22,309 nt of DNA from Sporosarcina sp. (GCA_029263945.1 JARIDM010000033.1:1-22309), one strand, 5' to 3'. Shown: positions 14,033 to 22,172, numbered from the stretch's first letter. Translations and numbers: made by a program. The notes: generated from the letters alone by a model not told the origin.

Positions 14033-15739
14033 ATGAATAAGAAGACGATTATACGGACATTTGAAAAAATTGCACTTTATATGGAATTGCTTGGTGAAAA
14101 TCATTTTAAAGTCGCTGCCTTTAGGAAAGCGGCGAATGTATTGGAGTTGGACACACGGAGTTTAACTGAAATGGACGACATTTTAACTTTAAAAGGTATT
14201 GGCAAGGGTACGGGGTCCGTCATTACAGACTTAATAGAAAAAGGCGAATCGGACCTTTTGATAGAATTAGAAGAAACCGTTCCTAAAGGCCTTGTTCCTC
14301 TACTCAAGATCCCAGGGCTTGGTGGAAAGAAAATCGCAAAATTATACGATGCATTGTCGATTGATTCGCTCGAAACACTACAGACTGCTTGTGAAGAGGG
14401 TGCGGTAAGTAAAGTTGCGGGATTTGGTAAAAAAACGGAAGAAAATATATTAAAGGCAATTGAAGTATTAGAAACACGTTCTGGTAAATTTCCAATATGG
14501 AAAGTGGACGCAGTCGTTAAACTGATTGAGGAAGAACTTGATAAAATTGAAGAAATTACTCGTTTTTCTGTTGCGGGCAGTTATAGACGTACAGAAGAAG
14601 AAAGTAGCGACGTAGATTTTATACTCGTGACAGAGGCACCGCAAATCGTCCGTGAAAAAGTAATGGCTGCGTTACCAATGTTAGATACGATTGCAGCGGG
14701 AGATGCTAAGTTATCTATCACACTAGATCTTGAAGATCCGATAGATGCAGATTTTAGATTTGTGAAGCCTGAGCAATTTGCATCGGCCATCCACCATTTC
14801 ACAGGCTCTAAAGACCATAACGTTCGTATGCGTCAACTTGCAAAATCTCGTGGTCAAAAGATTAGTGAATATGGTGTGGAAGAGCAAAATGGTGAGGTGA
14901 CAACTTTTGACACCGAAGCGGAATTCTTTGCTCATTTCGATTTGCCGTTTATTCCACCAGCGCTTCGTCAGAATGGTCGTGAGCTTGACCGAATCTCAGA
15001 AATTCCAGGATTAGTAACAATCGAAGATATTCGTTCGGACCTTCACATGCATACGACGTGGTCTGATGGTGGCTATTCGATTCGTGAGATGGTCGAAGCT
15101 GCACGTGCTAAAGGTTATTCGCACATCGTTATTACCGATCACTCGGATTATTTAAAAGTCGCGAATGGTTTATCCCCAGAAAGACTGCGGAAACAAATCG
15201 CTGACATTCGGTTGCTCAATGAGGAGTATGACGATATCGAAGTGTTTTGTGGAACTGAAATGGATATTTTACCTGATGCCACGCTCGATTTTGATGATGA
15301 ATTGCTGGCAGAATTAGATTTTGTCATTGCCGCAATTCACTCGAGTTTTACCCAATCACAAGAACAGATTATGGAACGCTTGCATACAGCGATGAAAAAT
15401 CCGCATGTGAAGATGATCGCACATCCGACAGGTCGTATTATCGGCCAAAGAGAAGGCTATAACCCAGACGTTTCTCAGCTCATTCAATGGGCAAAAAAGT
15501 ACGATAAGATTCTTGAATTAAACGCAAACCCTCATCGTTTGGATTTAAAAGTAGCACACCTCATAGAAGCGCAGGAAGCGGGCGTTAATATCGCCATCAA
15601 CACAGATGCACATGCGATTGACCAACTGGACTTCATGAAAACAGGTGTGAATCATGCGATGAAAGCATGGTTGAAAAAGGAAACAATCGTAAATACGTGG
15701 TCATTAGATCAGTTTGTTACTAAAATTGTGAACAAATGA
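14033..15739 (+). CDS. polX: DNA polymerase/3'-5' exonuclease PolX
   Basis: A 568-residue family X repair polymerase (YshC) for base-excision gap filling. Domains: N-terminal 8-kDa-like and helix-hairpin-helix regions (LKGIGKGTG near 50, IPGLGGKK near 94, VAGFGKKT near 128), the palm with GSYRRTEEESSDVDF near 182 carrying two catalytic Asp, and a third Asp in DADFRFV near 240. The C-terminal PHP domain (about 335-568) keeps its metal ligands: DLHMHTTWSDG, ITDHSDYL, GTEMDILPD, AAIHSSF, MIAHPTGR and NTDAHA, so the 3'-5' exonuclease/AP-endonuclease activity should be intact. AGGAGG (14020-14025) is 7 bases before the ATG. Its stop codon overlaps an in-frame ATG of mutS2 (ATGA at 15736-15739). 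Confidence 0.96.
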   Translation: MNKKTIIRTFEKIALYMELLGENHFKVAAFRKAANVLELDTRSLTEMDDILTLKGIGKGTGSVITDLIEKGESDLLIELEETVPKGLVPLLKIPGLGGKKIAKLYDALSIDSLETLQTACEEGAVSKVAGFGKKTEENILKAIEVLETRSGKFPIWKVDAVVKLIEEELDKIEEITRFSVAGSYRRTEEESSDVDFILVTEAPQIVREKVMAALPMLDTIAAGDAKLSITLDLEDPIDADFRFVKPEQFASAIHHFTGSKDHNVRMRQLAKSRGQKISEYGVEEQNGEVTTFDTEAEFFAHFDLPFIPPALRQNGRELDRISEIPGLVTIEDIRSDLHMHTTWSDGGYSIREMVEAARAKGYSHIVITDHSDYLKVANGLSPERLRKQIADIRLLNEEYDDIEVFCGTEMDILPDATLDFDDELLAELDFVIAAIHSSFTQSQEQIMERLHTAMKNPHVKMIAHPTGRIIGQREGYNPDVSQLIQWAKKYDKILELNANPHRLDLKVAHLIEAQEAGVNIAINTDAHAIDQLDFMKTGVNHAMKAWLKKETIVNTWSLDQFVTKIVNK

Positions 15740-15756
15740 AAGGGCGTGTAGAGACA

Positions 15757-18114
15757 TTGGAATCCCGTGTCTTAAAAACACTTGAATATGATAAAGTACG
15801 TAACTTAGCTGCAGCACATTGTACGTCTTTTGCTGGCCGTGCACATATGGAAGCATTAACACCGAGCAGTGACTTTGCAGAAGTTGTGCGTTTACTGGAG
15901 GAGACAGACGAAGGGCTCTCAATTTTGCGTCTCCGCGGAAACGTCCCGATGGGTGGCATTACAGATATTCGACCGCATGCGAAAAGAGCACAAATGGACG
16001 GCATGCTCAGCGGCTATGAATTGATGGAAATTGCCAATACACTTCGTGCAAGTCGTATTTTACGACAGTTTATTGAGTCTGTCGTTTTGGATGAAGATAT
16101 TGAAATTCCTCATTTTATTGCTAAAAAAGAAGCGATGCCGATACTTACAGAACTAGAACACGAAATAAACCATTCAATCGATGAAAATGGACATGTCATG
16201 GATAGTGCATCCACTAAATTACGTTCAATTCGTCAAGGGCTACGAACACAGGAGAGCCGAATTCGTGAGAGGTTAGAAAGTTTTACACGCGGAAAAAACG
16301 CAGCCAAAATGTTATCGGATACCATCGTCACGATTCGAAATGATCGTTTTGTGATTCCAGTGAAATCCGAATACCGTTCACACTACGGCGGCGTCATTCA
16401 TGATATGTCGTCTTCTGGACAAACGGTTTTCATTGAACCAGATTCGGTTGTTCAAGCAAATAATGAAATTCGTAATTTAAAACTGCAAGAACAAGAAGAA
16501 GTTGAGCGGATTTTAATCGAATTGTCGATGGCTGTTCAAGCTGTAGCACATGATTTATTTTTAATGGTTGCGATTTTAGCTGAAGTCGATGTCATACTTG
16601 CGAAAGCAAAATATGGGACTGTCAATAAATATACGAAACCCGAAGTAAATCATGAGGGCTATATTCGATTAGCGAAAGCGACTCATCCACTCATTCCAGT
16701 GGATGAAGCCGTTGCCAACAATATTGAATTTGGTAAAGACATCACAACAATCGTCATCACAGGGCCAAATACGGGTGGGAAAACAGTTACACTTAAAACC
16801 GTTGGCCTTTGTACGCTAATGGCGCAATCAGGCTTACCTATCCCGGCGTTAGATGGGTCTGAAGTGGCTGTATTCGATTCTGTTTATGCGGATATTGGAG
16901 ATGAACAATCAATCGAGCAAAGTTTGAGTACGTTCTCTTCTCGAATGGTTAATATTGTTGATATTTTAAAGAAATATAATGACCGTTCACTCGTGCTATT
17001 TGATGAACTTGGTTCTGGGACCGATCCGCAAGAAGGTGCGGCACTCGCGATTTCAATTCTCGATGAGGTTCATGACAGCGGCGCGCGTGTGATGGCCACG
17101 ACACATTATCCTGAACTTAAAGCTTATGGTTATAACCGTCCAGGCATTGTGAATGCAAGTGTTGAGTTTGATATTGATACACTTAGTCCGACGTATCGTC
17201 TGTTAATTGGTGTGCCAGGACGCAGTAATGCTTTTGAAATTTCACAGCGACTTGGGTTAGAAGAACATATTATCGAACGTGCGAAAACTTTTACAGGAAC
17301 AGACCGCGGTGAAGTCGAATCTATGATTGCTTCCCTTGAAGATAGTCGTGTTCGTTCGGAAAAAGATGCGGATGAAACGCATGAACGATTACTTGAAACC
17401 GAACGAGTAAAACGTGCACTTGAAGAAGAGTTAAGTAACTTTGAGCGTCAAAAAGAAGTTTTTGAAATGAAGGCGAAAGAAAAAGCAACTAAAATTGTTG
17501 AAGATGCTAAACGAGAGGCAGAGGCTGTCATTGCCGATCTACGTGCAATGCGGGTGAACGTCGGCGCAAATATAAAAGAACATGAGTTAATTGAAGCGCG
17601 AAAAAGATTAGAGGGCGCGGCACCTGCAGAAGAAAAGAAAACGAAGTTACAAGCAAAAACTGGACCCAGACCACTTGAAGTAGGCGATGAAGTTCAAGTG
17701 CTAGCCTACGGTCAAAAAGGAACTTTACTAGAAAAAACCTCTTCCAATGATTGGATTGTTCAAATAGGAATTTTAAAAATGAATATTGAGGAAGACGGAC
17801 TTGAATATGTGAAGCCTAAAAAAGAGAAGCAGCCTGTTGTTACAGCATCTGTTAGAGGTAGAAGTGCACATGTAAAGCTAGAACTGGATCTGCGCGGTGA
17901 GCGCTATGAAGATGCGATTTATCGAACTGAAAAATACCTAGACGATGCACTTCTGTCGAATTATCATCAAGTCTCTATTATTCATGGTAAAGGGACAGGG
18001 GCTTTAAGACAAGGCGTTCAAAAGTACTTAAAGAATCATTCTCGTGTTAAAAGTTATCGTTTCGGTGAACCAGGTGAAGGGGGTCACGGCGTAACAGTTG
18101 TAGAATTAAAATGA
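15757..18114 (+). CDS. mutS2: Endonuclease MutS2 / ribosome-rescue ATPase (MutSB)
   Basis: MutS2 is a MutS-like ATPase with a C-terminal Smr nuclease domain. It suppresses homologous recombination in some species, and in B. subtilis acts on collided ribosomes. I place the start at TTG 15757 (785 residues): it follows AAAGGG (15739-15744), and ESRVLKTLEYDKV lines up with the B. subtilis N-terminus (MQQKVLSALEFHKV). The ATG at 15736, which overlaps the polX stop, has no ribosome site and adds 7 residues, but remains possible. Core domain and clamp to ~330, Walker A TGPNTGGKT near 335, Walker B LVLFDELGSGTDP, coiled coil ~510-620 (charged, K/E-rich), KOW-like segment GQKGTLLEK near 650, and Smr domain ~710-785 with LDLRGERYEDA and HGKGTGALR. 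Second gene of the polX operon. Confidence 0.96.
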   Translation: MESRVLKTLEYDKVRNLAAAHCTSFAGRAHMEALTPSSDFAEVVRLLEETDEGLSILRLRGNVPMGGITDIRPHAKRAQMDGMLSGYELMEIANTLRASRILRQFIESVVLDEDIEIPHFIAKKEAMPILTELEHEINHSIDENGHVMDSASTKLRSIRQGLRTQESRIRERLESFTRGKNAAKMLSDTIVTIRNDRFVIPVKSEYRSHYGGVIHDMSSSGQTVFIEPDSVVQANNEIRNLKLQEQEEVERILIELSMAVQAVAHDLFLMVAILAEVDVILAKAKYGTVNKYTKPEVNHEGYIRLAKATHPLIPVDEAVANNIEFGKDITTIVITGPNTGGKTVTLKTVGLCTLMAQSGLPIPALDGSEVAVFDSVYADIGDEQSIEQSLSTFSSRMVNIVDILKKYNDRSLVLFDELGSGTDPQEGAALAISILDEVHDSGARVMATTHYPELKAYGYNRPGIVNASVEFDIDTLSPTYRLLIGVPGRSNAFEISQRLGLEEHIIERAKTFTGTDRGEVESMIASLEDSRVRSEKDADETHERLLETERVKRALEEELSNFERQKEVFEMKAKEKATKIVEDAKREAEAVIADLRAMRVNVGANIKEHELIEARKRLEGAAPAEEKKTKLQAKTGPRPLEVGDEVQVLAYGQKGTLLEKTSSNDWIVQIGILKMNIEEDGLEYVKPKKEKQPVVTASVRGRSAHVKLELDLRGERYEDAIYRTEKYLDDALLSNYHQVSIIHGKGTGALRQGVQKYLKNHSRVKSYRFGEPGEGGHGVTVVELK

Positions 18115-18192
18115 ATTTAAAAGAAACTGAAACCTATTGTGAAGAGATGCGTAAATACTAATCATTATACGTTTCTTAAAGGAGATGTTGTT

Positions 18193-18606
18193 ATGCCGAA
18201 AACTACTTTTTGGAGTCATCCACTCGTTGAAACAGCTGGGTATTTTAGCGTCGTCGTCTTATGTCTAATCGTTGCAATGGTGTTGTTCGAATTGGTTACG
18301 AAATACCAGAATTGGGAACAAATAAAAGAAGGGAATATGGCCGTTGCGATGGCAACAGGCGGTAAAATTTTTGGGGTTGCAAATATTTTCCGTTTCTCAA
18401 TCGAGCAACACAACTCATTGCCTGAAATGATTGGTTGGGGATTATTCGGATTTATCCTTCTTGTCTTCGCTTATTTATTATTTGAATTTATGACGCCGAA
18501 GTTTAAGGTAGATGAAGAAATAGAAGCGGATAACCGTTCTGTTGGGTTTATATCCCTAACGATTTCAGTCGGCTTATCATTTGTCATTGGTGCGAGTATT
18601 TCATAG
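18193..18606 (+). CDS. DUF350 family membrane protein (YshE)
   Basis: A 137-residue membrane protein of the DUF350 (YshE/YjfL) family, with four hydrophobic segments at about 15-36, 51-68, 80-100 and 117-137. Its function is unknown to me. The start is ATG 18193 with AAAGGAG at 18178-18184, 8 bases upstream; the frame is open further up to ATG 18139 without a ribosome site. The family pattern MAVAMATGGKIFGVANIFRFSI, an amphipathic membrane stretch with small residues, is present. It follows mutS2 by 78 bases and lies in the same transcription unit as polX-mutS2, the same arrangement as in B. subtilis. A 25-codon microprotein follows 11 bases downstream with its own AGGAGG site. Confidence 0.88.
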   Translation: MPKTTFWSHPLVETAGYFSVVVLCLIVAMVLFELVTKYQNWEQIKEGNMAVAMATGGKIFGVANIFRFSIEQHNSLPEMIGWGLFGFILLVFAYLLFEFMTPKFKVDEEIEADNRSVGFISLTISVGLSFVIGASIS

Positions 18607-18617
18607 GAGGAACTTAA

Positions 18618-18695
18618 ATGGAGAAGCTTTCAAAAATATTAATGGTTTTATGTGTCGTCTTCATACTCGTCGGGATTTATTGGTTAAATAATTAG
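18618..18695 (+). CDS. 25-residue single-span membrane microprotein
   Basis: ATG at 18618 has a strong TAGGAGG site (18604-18610) 7 bases upstream and a 25-codon frame to TAG at 18695. Translation: MEKLSKILMVLCVVFILVG followed by IYWLNN. It has a short positively charged N-terminus and one hydrophobic stretch of about 16 residues, as for a small membrane-inserted regulatory peptide. It lies 11 bases after yshE and before the operon terminator (18845-18880), so it should be co-transcribed. The ribosome site and spacing match those of real genes here. The family is unknown to me; a role as partner of the DUF350 protein is inference. It is easily missed because of its length. Confidence 0.6.
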   Translation: MEKLSKILMVLCVVFILVGIYWLNN

Positions 18696-18753
18696 TCTCT
18701 TTGTAAGTTAATTTCTTCATGCTGGTCATCCACTACATTAACATGACTTGTAA

Positions 18754-18821
18754 CTTGGGAATTTCAACTTGACTGGAATTTGTTGTGTGTAGCGCTAGCT
18801 CCATATTATGAAATTAATTGA
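18754..18821 (+). repeat. Imperfect dispersed element, copy A (upstream of lcfA)
   Basis: This stretch resembles 22197-22267 (copy B). The most similar parts are the 17-mer at 18805-18821, which matches 22251-22267 in 16 of 17 positions, and AGCTC (18797-18801) a few bases before it. TTCAAC, GAC and TTGTTGT are shared further upstream with small gaps. A short stem, TTGGG (18755-18759) with CTTGA (18768-18772), uses G-U pairs where copy B has Watson-Crick pairs. Confidence 0.5.
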
Positions 18822-18844
18822 TACGAATGAATTCCTACATTTTT

Positions 18845-18880
18845 AAAATGCCTTGGCCGATTTAATGGTCAAGGTATTTT
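18845..18880 (+). terminator. Intrinsic terminator of the polX-mutS2-yshE operon
   Basis: AAAATGCCTTGGCC (18845-18858) pairs with GGTCAAGGTATTTT (18867-18880), 14 pairs with two wobbles around an 8-base loop, then ATTTAGCTTTTTTT. It isolates the operon from lcfA. Confidence 0.85.
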
Positions 18881-18904
18881 ATTTAGCTTTTTTTAATTTT
18901 CCAT

Positions 18905-18933
18905 TTGAAAGCGTAATCATTTAAGACTATACT
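18905..18933 (+). promoter_or_regulatory. Sigma-A promoter of lcfA
   Basis: TTGAAA (18905-18910), a 17-base spacer, and TATACT (18928-18933), followed by a leader of about 47 bases. A FadR-like site overlaps its -35. Confidence 0.75.
18906..18923. promoter_or_regulatory. FadR-like operator over the lcfA promoter
   Basis: TGAAAGCGTAATCATTTA matches the B. subtilis FadR consensus TGAATGAMTANTCATTCA at 13 of 17 specified positions, with the right half better than the left. It covers the -35 and spacer of the lcfA promoter, where binding would repress. This is weaker than the site before fadR. Confidence 0.5.
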
Positions 18934-18986
18934 TAAAATAGGAATATTCAAAGAATTAGAGAAAGATAAACGAAAGGGGCATATAA

Positions 18987-20689
18987 ATGACAACAAAACC
19001 ATGGTTAGACTTATATCCATCGGAAATTCCTAAGACAGTAGAGTATGAGAAAATTCCTTTGCAAGAATTCTTGACGAGGGCGGGTAGAGAATATCCATCA
19101 AAAACAGCGATTCATTTTCTTGGAAAGAATATTACGTACAAAGAGTTCCATGAATCTGCTTTAAAATTTGCAAATTACTTACAATCTATTGGGATCGAAA
19201 AAGGGGATCGGGTAGCAATTATGTTGCCAAATTGTCCGCAAAGTGCAATTGCCTATTTTGGGATATTATATAGTGGGGCAATCGTTGTGCAAACAAACCC
19301 TTTGTACACAGAGCGGGAGCTTAAATATCAAATGGTTAACTCTGGTGCTAAAGTAATCATTGCACTTGACTTACTCTATCCAAGAGTTTCAAATGTTGTG
19401 AAAGAAACACCTTTGGAACATGTCATATAACGGGCATTAAAGATTATTTACCATTTCCAAAAAACCTTATTTATCCCTTTATTCAAAAGAAAGAAAATGG
19501 CCTTTCTGTTAAAGTTGAGCACCGTGGGATGAATCATCTATATACTGAAATTATGAAGCGCACGAAAATGGATCCGATTCGATTTAACTTTGATTTCGAT
19601 AAAGATATTGCTTTAATACAATACACAGGCGGAACGACTGGACCACCTAAAGGTGTCATGTTAACGCATGAAAATTTAATCTCAAATACGGCAATGTGTA
19701 ATGCTTGGTTGTATAAATGTAAAGAAGGCGAAGAAACAATTATGGGTGTACTTCCGTTCTTTCATGTTTACGGTATGACAACTGTTCTAATTTTAACCGT
19801 GATGCTCGGAAACAAGATGGTGTTGCTGCCAAAGCCTGATATGGAAATGACATTGAAAACAATTGATAAACAGAAGCCGACATTGTTCCCAGGCGCACCA
19901 ACGCTTTACATCGGACTCCTCAATCATCCGGATATTGGTAAATATGACTTATCTTCGATTACAGCCTGTATTAGCGGTTCAGCGGCTTTGCCAATTGAAG
20001 TGAAAGAAAAGTTTGAGAAAGTTTCTGGAGGTAAACTGGTGGAAGGTTATGGGTTGACAGAAACGTCACCCGTATCACATGCGAACTTCGTATGGGAAGG
20101 TGCAGATCCTTCAATTAAAGGCTCTATTGGTGTACCTTGGCCAAATACAGATTCACGTATCCTTGGTCCAGAATCATCAGAAGCGTTGGCAACAGGTGAA
20201 ATTGGCGAAATAGCCGTCAAAGGGCCACAAGTTATGAAAGGTTATTGGAATTTACCTGAAGATACAGCTGCAACATTTCGAGATGACTGGCTCTTAACAG
20301 GGGATCTTGGATATATGGATGATAAAGGGTACTTTTATATTGTAGATCGGAAAAAAGATATGATTATTGCAAGTGGTTTTAATATCTCTCCAAGGGAAGT
20401 AGAAGAAATACTCTACGAACATGACGCGATATTGGAATGCGTTGTCGCAGGTGTTCCTGATGCATATCGGGGCGAAACGGTAAAAGCTTATATTGTGTTA
20501 AAAGAAGGTGCATCGGTTTCTGAAGAAGCGTTAGATAAATTTTGTAGAGAACACTTGGCTGCATTTAAAGTACCGCGTCAATATGAATTCCGTACTGAAT
20601 TACCAAAAACAGCTGTTGGAAAAATATTACGCAGATCTTTAATTGAAGAAGAAAAAAAGAAGCAACAAGAAAGTTTAGTAAATTCATAA
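18987..20689 (+). pseudogene. lcfA: Long-chain fatty acid-CoA ligase LcfA, interrupted by a one-base frameshift
   Basis: LcfA/FadD activates long-chain fatty acids to acyl-CoA via an acyl-adenylate. The gene is split: frame one runs 18987-19430 (147 residues, ending ...PLEHVI then TAA at 19428) and frame two continues directly from about 19430 (TGIKDYLPFPKN...) to 20689. Adding one base near 19428 restores a single protein of about 567 residues, the family length; family members read ...HVIVT at this point. The downstream frame keeps YTGGTTGPPKG (P-loop), GYGLTETSP, TGDLGYMDDKGYFY, DRKKDMI and the catalytic Lys in PKTAVGKILRR, all intact. Start ATG 18987 has AAAGGGG (18974-18980). No ribosome site precedes ATG 19529 for a separate C-terminal protein. 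Either a recent mutation or a sequencing error. Confidence 0.85.
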
Positions 20690-20697
20690 TCTATTGC

Positions 20698-20726
20698 TTG
20701 ACTAATTCAACCATAAATATTATTAT
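20698..20726 (+). promoter_or_regulatory. Promoter of fadR(-fadB-etf)
   Basis: TTGACT (20698-20703), a 17-base spacer, and TATTAT (20721-20726) sit in the 93 bases between the lcfA stop and the fadR start. The FadR palindrome begins at the end of the -10 box. The cluster can therefore be transcribed independently of lcfA. Confidence 0.7.
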
Positions 20727-20760
20727 AAGAATATGAATGAATCATCATTCATATTCTTAT
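20725..20760. promoter_or_regulatory. FadR operator within a 16-bp perfect inverted repeat
   Basis: The arms 20725-20740 and 20745-20760 are perfect reverse complements around ATCA. The inner 18 bases (20734-20751), TGAATGAATCATCATTCA, match the FadR consensus TGAATGAMTANTCATTCA at 16 of 17 specified positions. It sits at about +1 to +20 of the predicted fadR promoter. As RNA it would form a stem followed by TTTTTAT, so it may also terminate lcfA transcripts. Confidence 0.88.
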
Positions 20761-20782
20761 TTTTATGGTGGTGAAACTAAAA

Positions 20783-21367
20783 ATGAAACGTGATAAGCCG
20801 AAATATAAAAAAATTGTTGATGCTGCGGTTGTTGTTATTGCCGAAAACGGTTATCATCAGGCGCAAGTTTCTAAAATTGCGAAAGAAGCAGGTGTAGCTG
20901 ACGGGACAATCTATCTTTACTTTAAAAACAAAGAAGATATTCTTGTGTCTGTCTTTAGAGAAAAAATGGCAATTTTCGTCAGTAATCTCCAAACGATTTT
21001 AGAAAAAGATCTAAATACATCTGAAATGTTATTTAAAATGATTGACAATCACTTCTTTGTTCTTCATGAAGACCGCCATCTTGCAATTGTAACGCAGTTG
21101 GAGTTAAGGCAGTCAGGAAAAAAGTTACGTTTACGTATTAATGAAGTGTTAAAAGAATACTTAGATTTACTAGATGTTATTTTAAAAGAAGGTATAGACA
21201 CTGGAGAACTCGATCAAACGATGGACGTTCGACTTGCCCGTCAAATGGTCTTCGGAACAATTGATGAGACGATAACTTCTTGGGTGATGAATGACCAAAA
21301 ATACGATCTTTTGAAATTAGCTCCAGAAGTGCATAGGCTCATCATGAATGGTTTAAGAGCAAGATAG
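20783..21367 (+). CDS. fadR: Fatty acid degradation regulator FadR (TetR family)
   Basis: A 194-residue TetR-family repressor equivalent to B. subtilis FadR (YsiA), which is released from its operators by long-chain acyl-CoA. The start at ATG 20783 gives MKRDKPKYKKIVDAAVVVIA, aligned with B. subtilis and equal in length to it; an earlier in-frame ATG at 20765 would add six residues, and GGTGG (20767-20771) lies in front of 20783. The N-terminal helix-turn-helix (about 25-48: HQAQVSKIAKEAGVADGTIYLYF) is followed by KNKEDILVSVF. The C-terminal ligand domain keeps HLAIVTQLELRQS and RLARQMVFGTIDETITSWVMNDQKYDL, almost the B. subtilis wording. The operator beside its promoter indicates autoregulation; lcfA and fadB are expected targets. 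The next gene, fadB, begins 31 bases later. Confidence 0.96.
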   Translation: MKRDKPKYKKIVDAAVVVIAENGYHQAQVSKIAKEAGVADGTIYLYFKNKEDILVSVFREKMAIFVSNLQTILEKDLNTSEMLFKMIDNHFFVLHEDRHLAIVTQLELRQSGKKLRLRINEVLKEYLDLLDVILKEGIDTGELDQTMDVRLARQMVFGTIDETITSWVMNDQKYDLLKLAPEVHRLIMNGLRAR

Positions 21368-21398
21368 CGTCAACGAATGATAAGGGGGATGAGATAAG

Positions 21399-22172
21399 AT
21401 GAAGTTTTTATCCGTATCCATTGAAGACAATGTGGCGGTTGCGACGATTAATAGACCGCCTGCCAATGCATTGTCAAACGCACTAATCTTAGAAGTGAAT
21501 GAACTCCTCGATTTAGTTGAGGATGATGACACTGTCCGTGTAATTGTATTACACGGAGAGGGAAGATTCTTCTCGGCAGGCGCTGATATTAAAGAATTCA
21601 CATCTATCACTTCAGGCAAAGCATTTTCTAAGCTAGCAGCAAGCGGTCAAGAAGTCTTTGAACGACTTGAATGCTTTAGTAAACCTGTAATCGCAGCAAT
21701 TCACGGTGCGGCACTGGGTGGAGGGTTAGAGCTTGCGATGAGTTGTCATATAAGATATGTGACTGCATCTGCCAAGCTTGGTTTACCAGAACTTCAACTC
21801 GGTTTAATTCCTGGGTTTGGAGGTACGCAAAGGCTGCCACGTTATGTTGGAATGGCAAAAGCCGCTGAAATGCTCTTAACCAGTGATCCGATTTCAGGAG
21901 AAGAAGCAGTTCAACTCGGACTTGCTAATCAGTTTTTTGAAGAAGAGGTACTCCTTGCAGAAACAAAGAAAATTGCACAAAAGATTGCACAAAAGAGTCC
22001 AGTTGCAATGAAGGCAGCACTAAGCGTGTTGCAATATGCAAAGCCATCTTCTTATTATGAAGGGATCAAAGCAGAAGCGGATTCATTTGGAGAAGTTTTT
22101 GTTTCAGATGATGCAAAAGAAGGGATTCAAGCATTTATTGAAAAGCGCGAACCAGTTTTTAAAGGTGACTAA
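21399..22172 (+). CDS. fadB: Enoyl-CoA hydratase (FadB, crotonase family)
   Basis: A 257-residue crotonase that hydrates trans-2-enoyl-CoA to 3-hydroxyacyl-CoA in beta-oxidation (YsiB of B. subtilis). The oxyanion-hole motifs are GEGRFFSAGADIKEF (about 53-67) and IHGAALGGGLELA (about 101-113). The two catalytic Glu of hydratases are present, Glu111 in GGGLELA and Glu131 in GLPELQLG, so hydratase rather than isomerase activity is likely. ATG 21399 is preceded by AGGGGG (21383-21388). Length and the C-terminal DAKEGIQAFIEKREPVFKG are typical. It lies downstream of fadR and shares its FadR-controlled promoter (inference). This is a single-domain enzyme, unlike the bifunctional E. coli FadB, which also carries a dehydrogenase. 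Confidence 0.95.
   Translation: MKFLSVSIEDNVAVATINRPPANALSNALILEVNELLDLVEDDDTVRVIVLHGEGRFFSAGADIKEFTSITSGKAFSKLAASGQEVFERLECFSKPVIAAIHGAALGGGLELAMSCHIRYVTASAKLGLPELQLGLIPGFGGTQRLPRYVGMAKAAEMLLTSDPISGEEAVQLGLANQFFEEEVLLAETKKIAQKIAQKSPVAMKAALSVLQYAKPSSYYEGIKAEADSFGEVFVSDDAKEGIQAFIEKREPVFKGD

Noticed and set aside
18823..18840. FadR half-site CGAATGAATT upstream of lcfA
   Set aside because: Only the left half matches; the right half fails, and it lies before the terminator of the previous operon.
19421..19432. Programmed -1 frameshifting in lcfA
   Set aside because: A -1 slip would join the frames, but CATATAA is not a slippery heptamer and I saw no downstream stem or pseudoknot. LcfA homologues are read in one frame, so a mutation or error is simpler.
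19529..20689. Separate gene for the C-terminal part of LcfA starting at ATG 19529
   Set aside because: No ribosome site at proper distance, and the same frame continues upstream with conserved LcfA sequence.
20725..20760. Insertion-sequence end or CRISPR-like repeat
   Set aside because: The inverted repeat is fully explained as a FadR operator, occurs once, and no transposase or spacer pattern is present.
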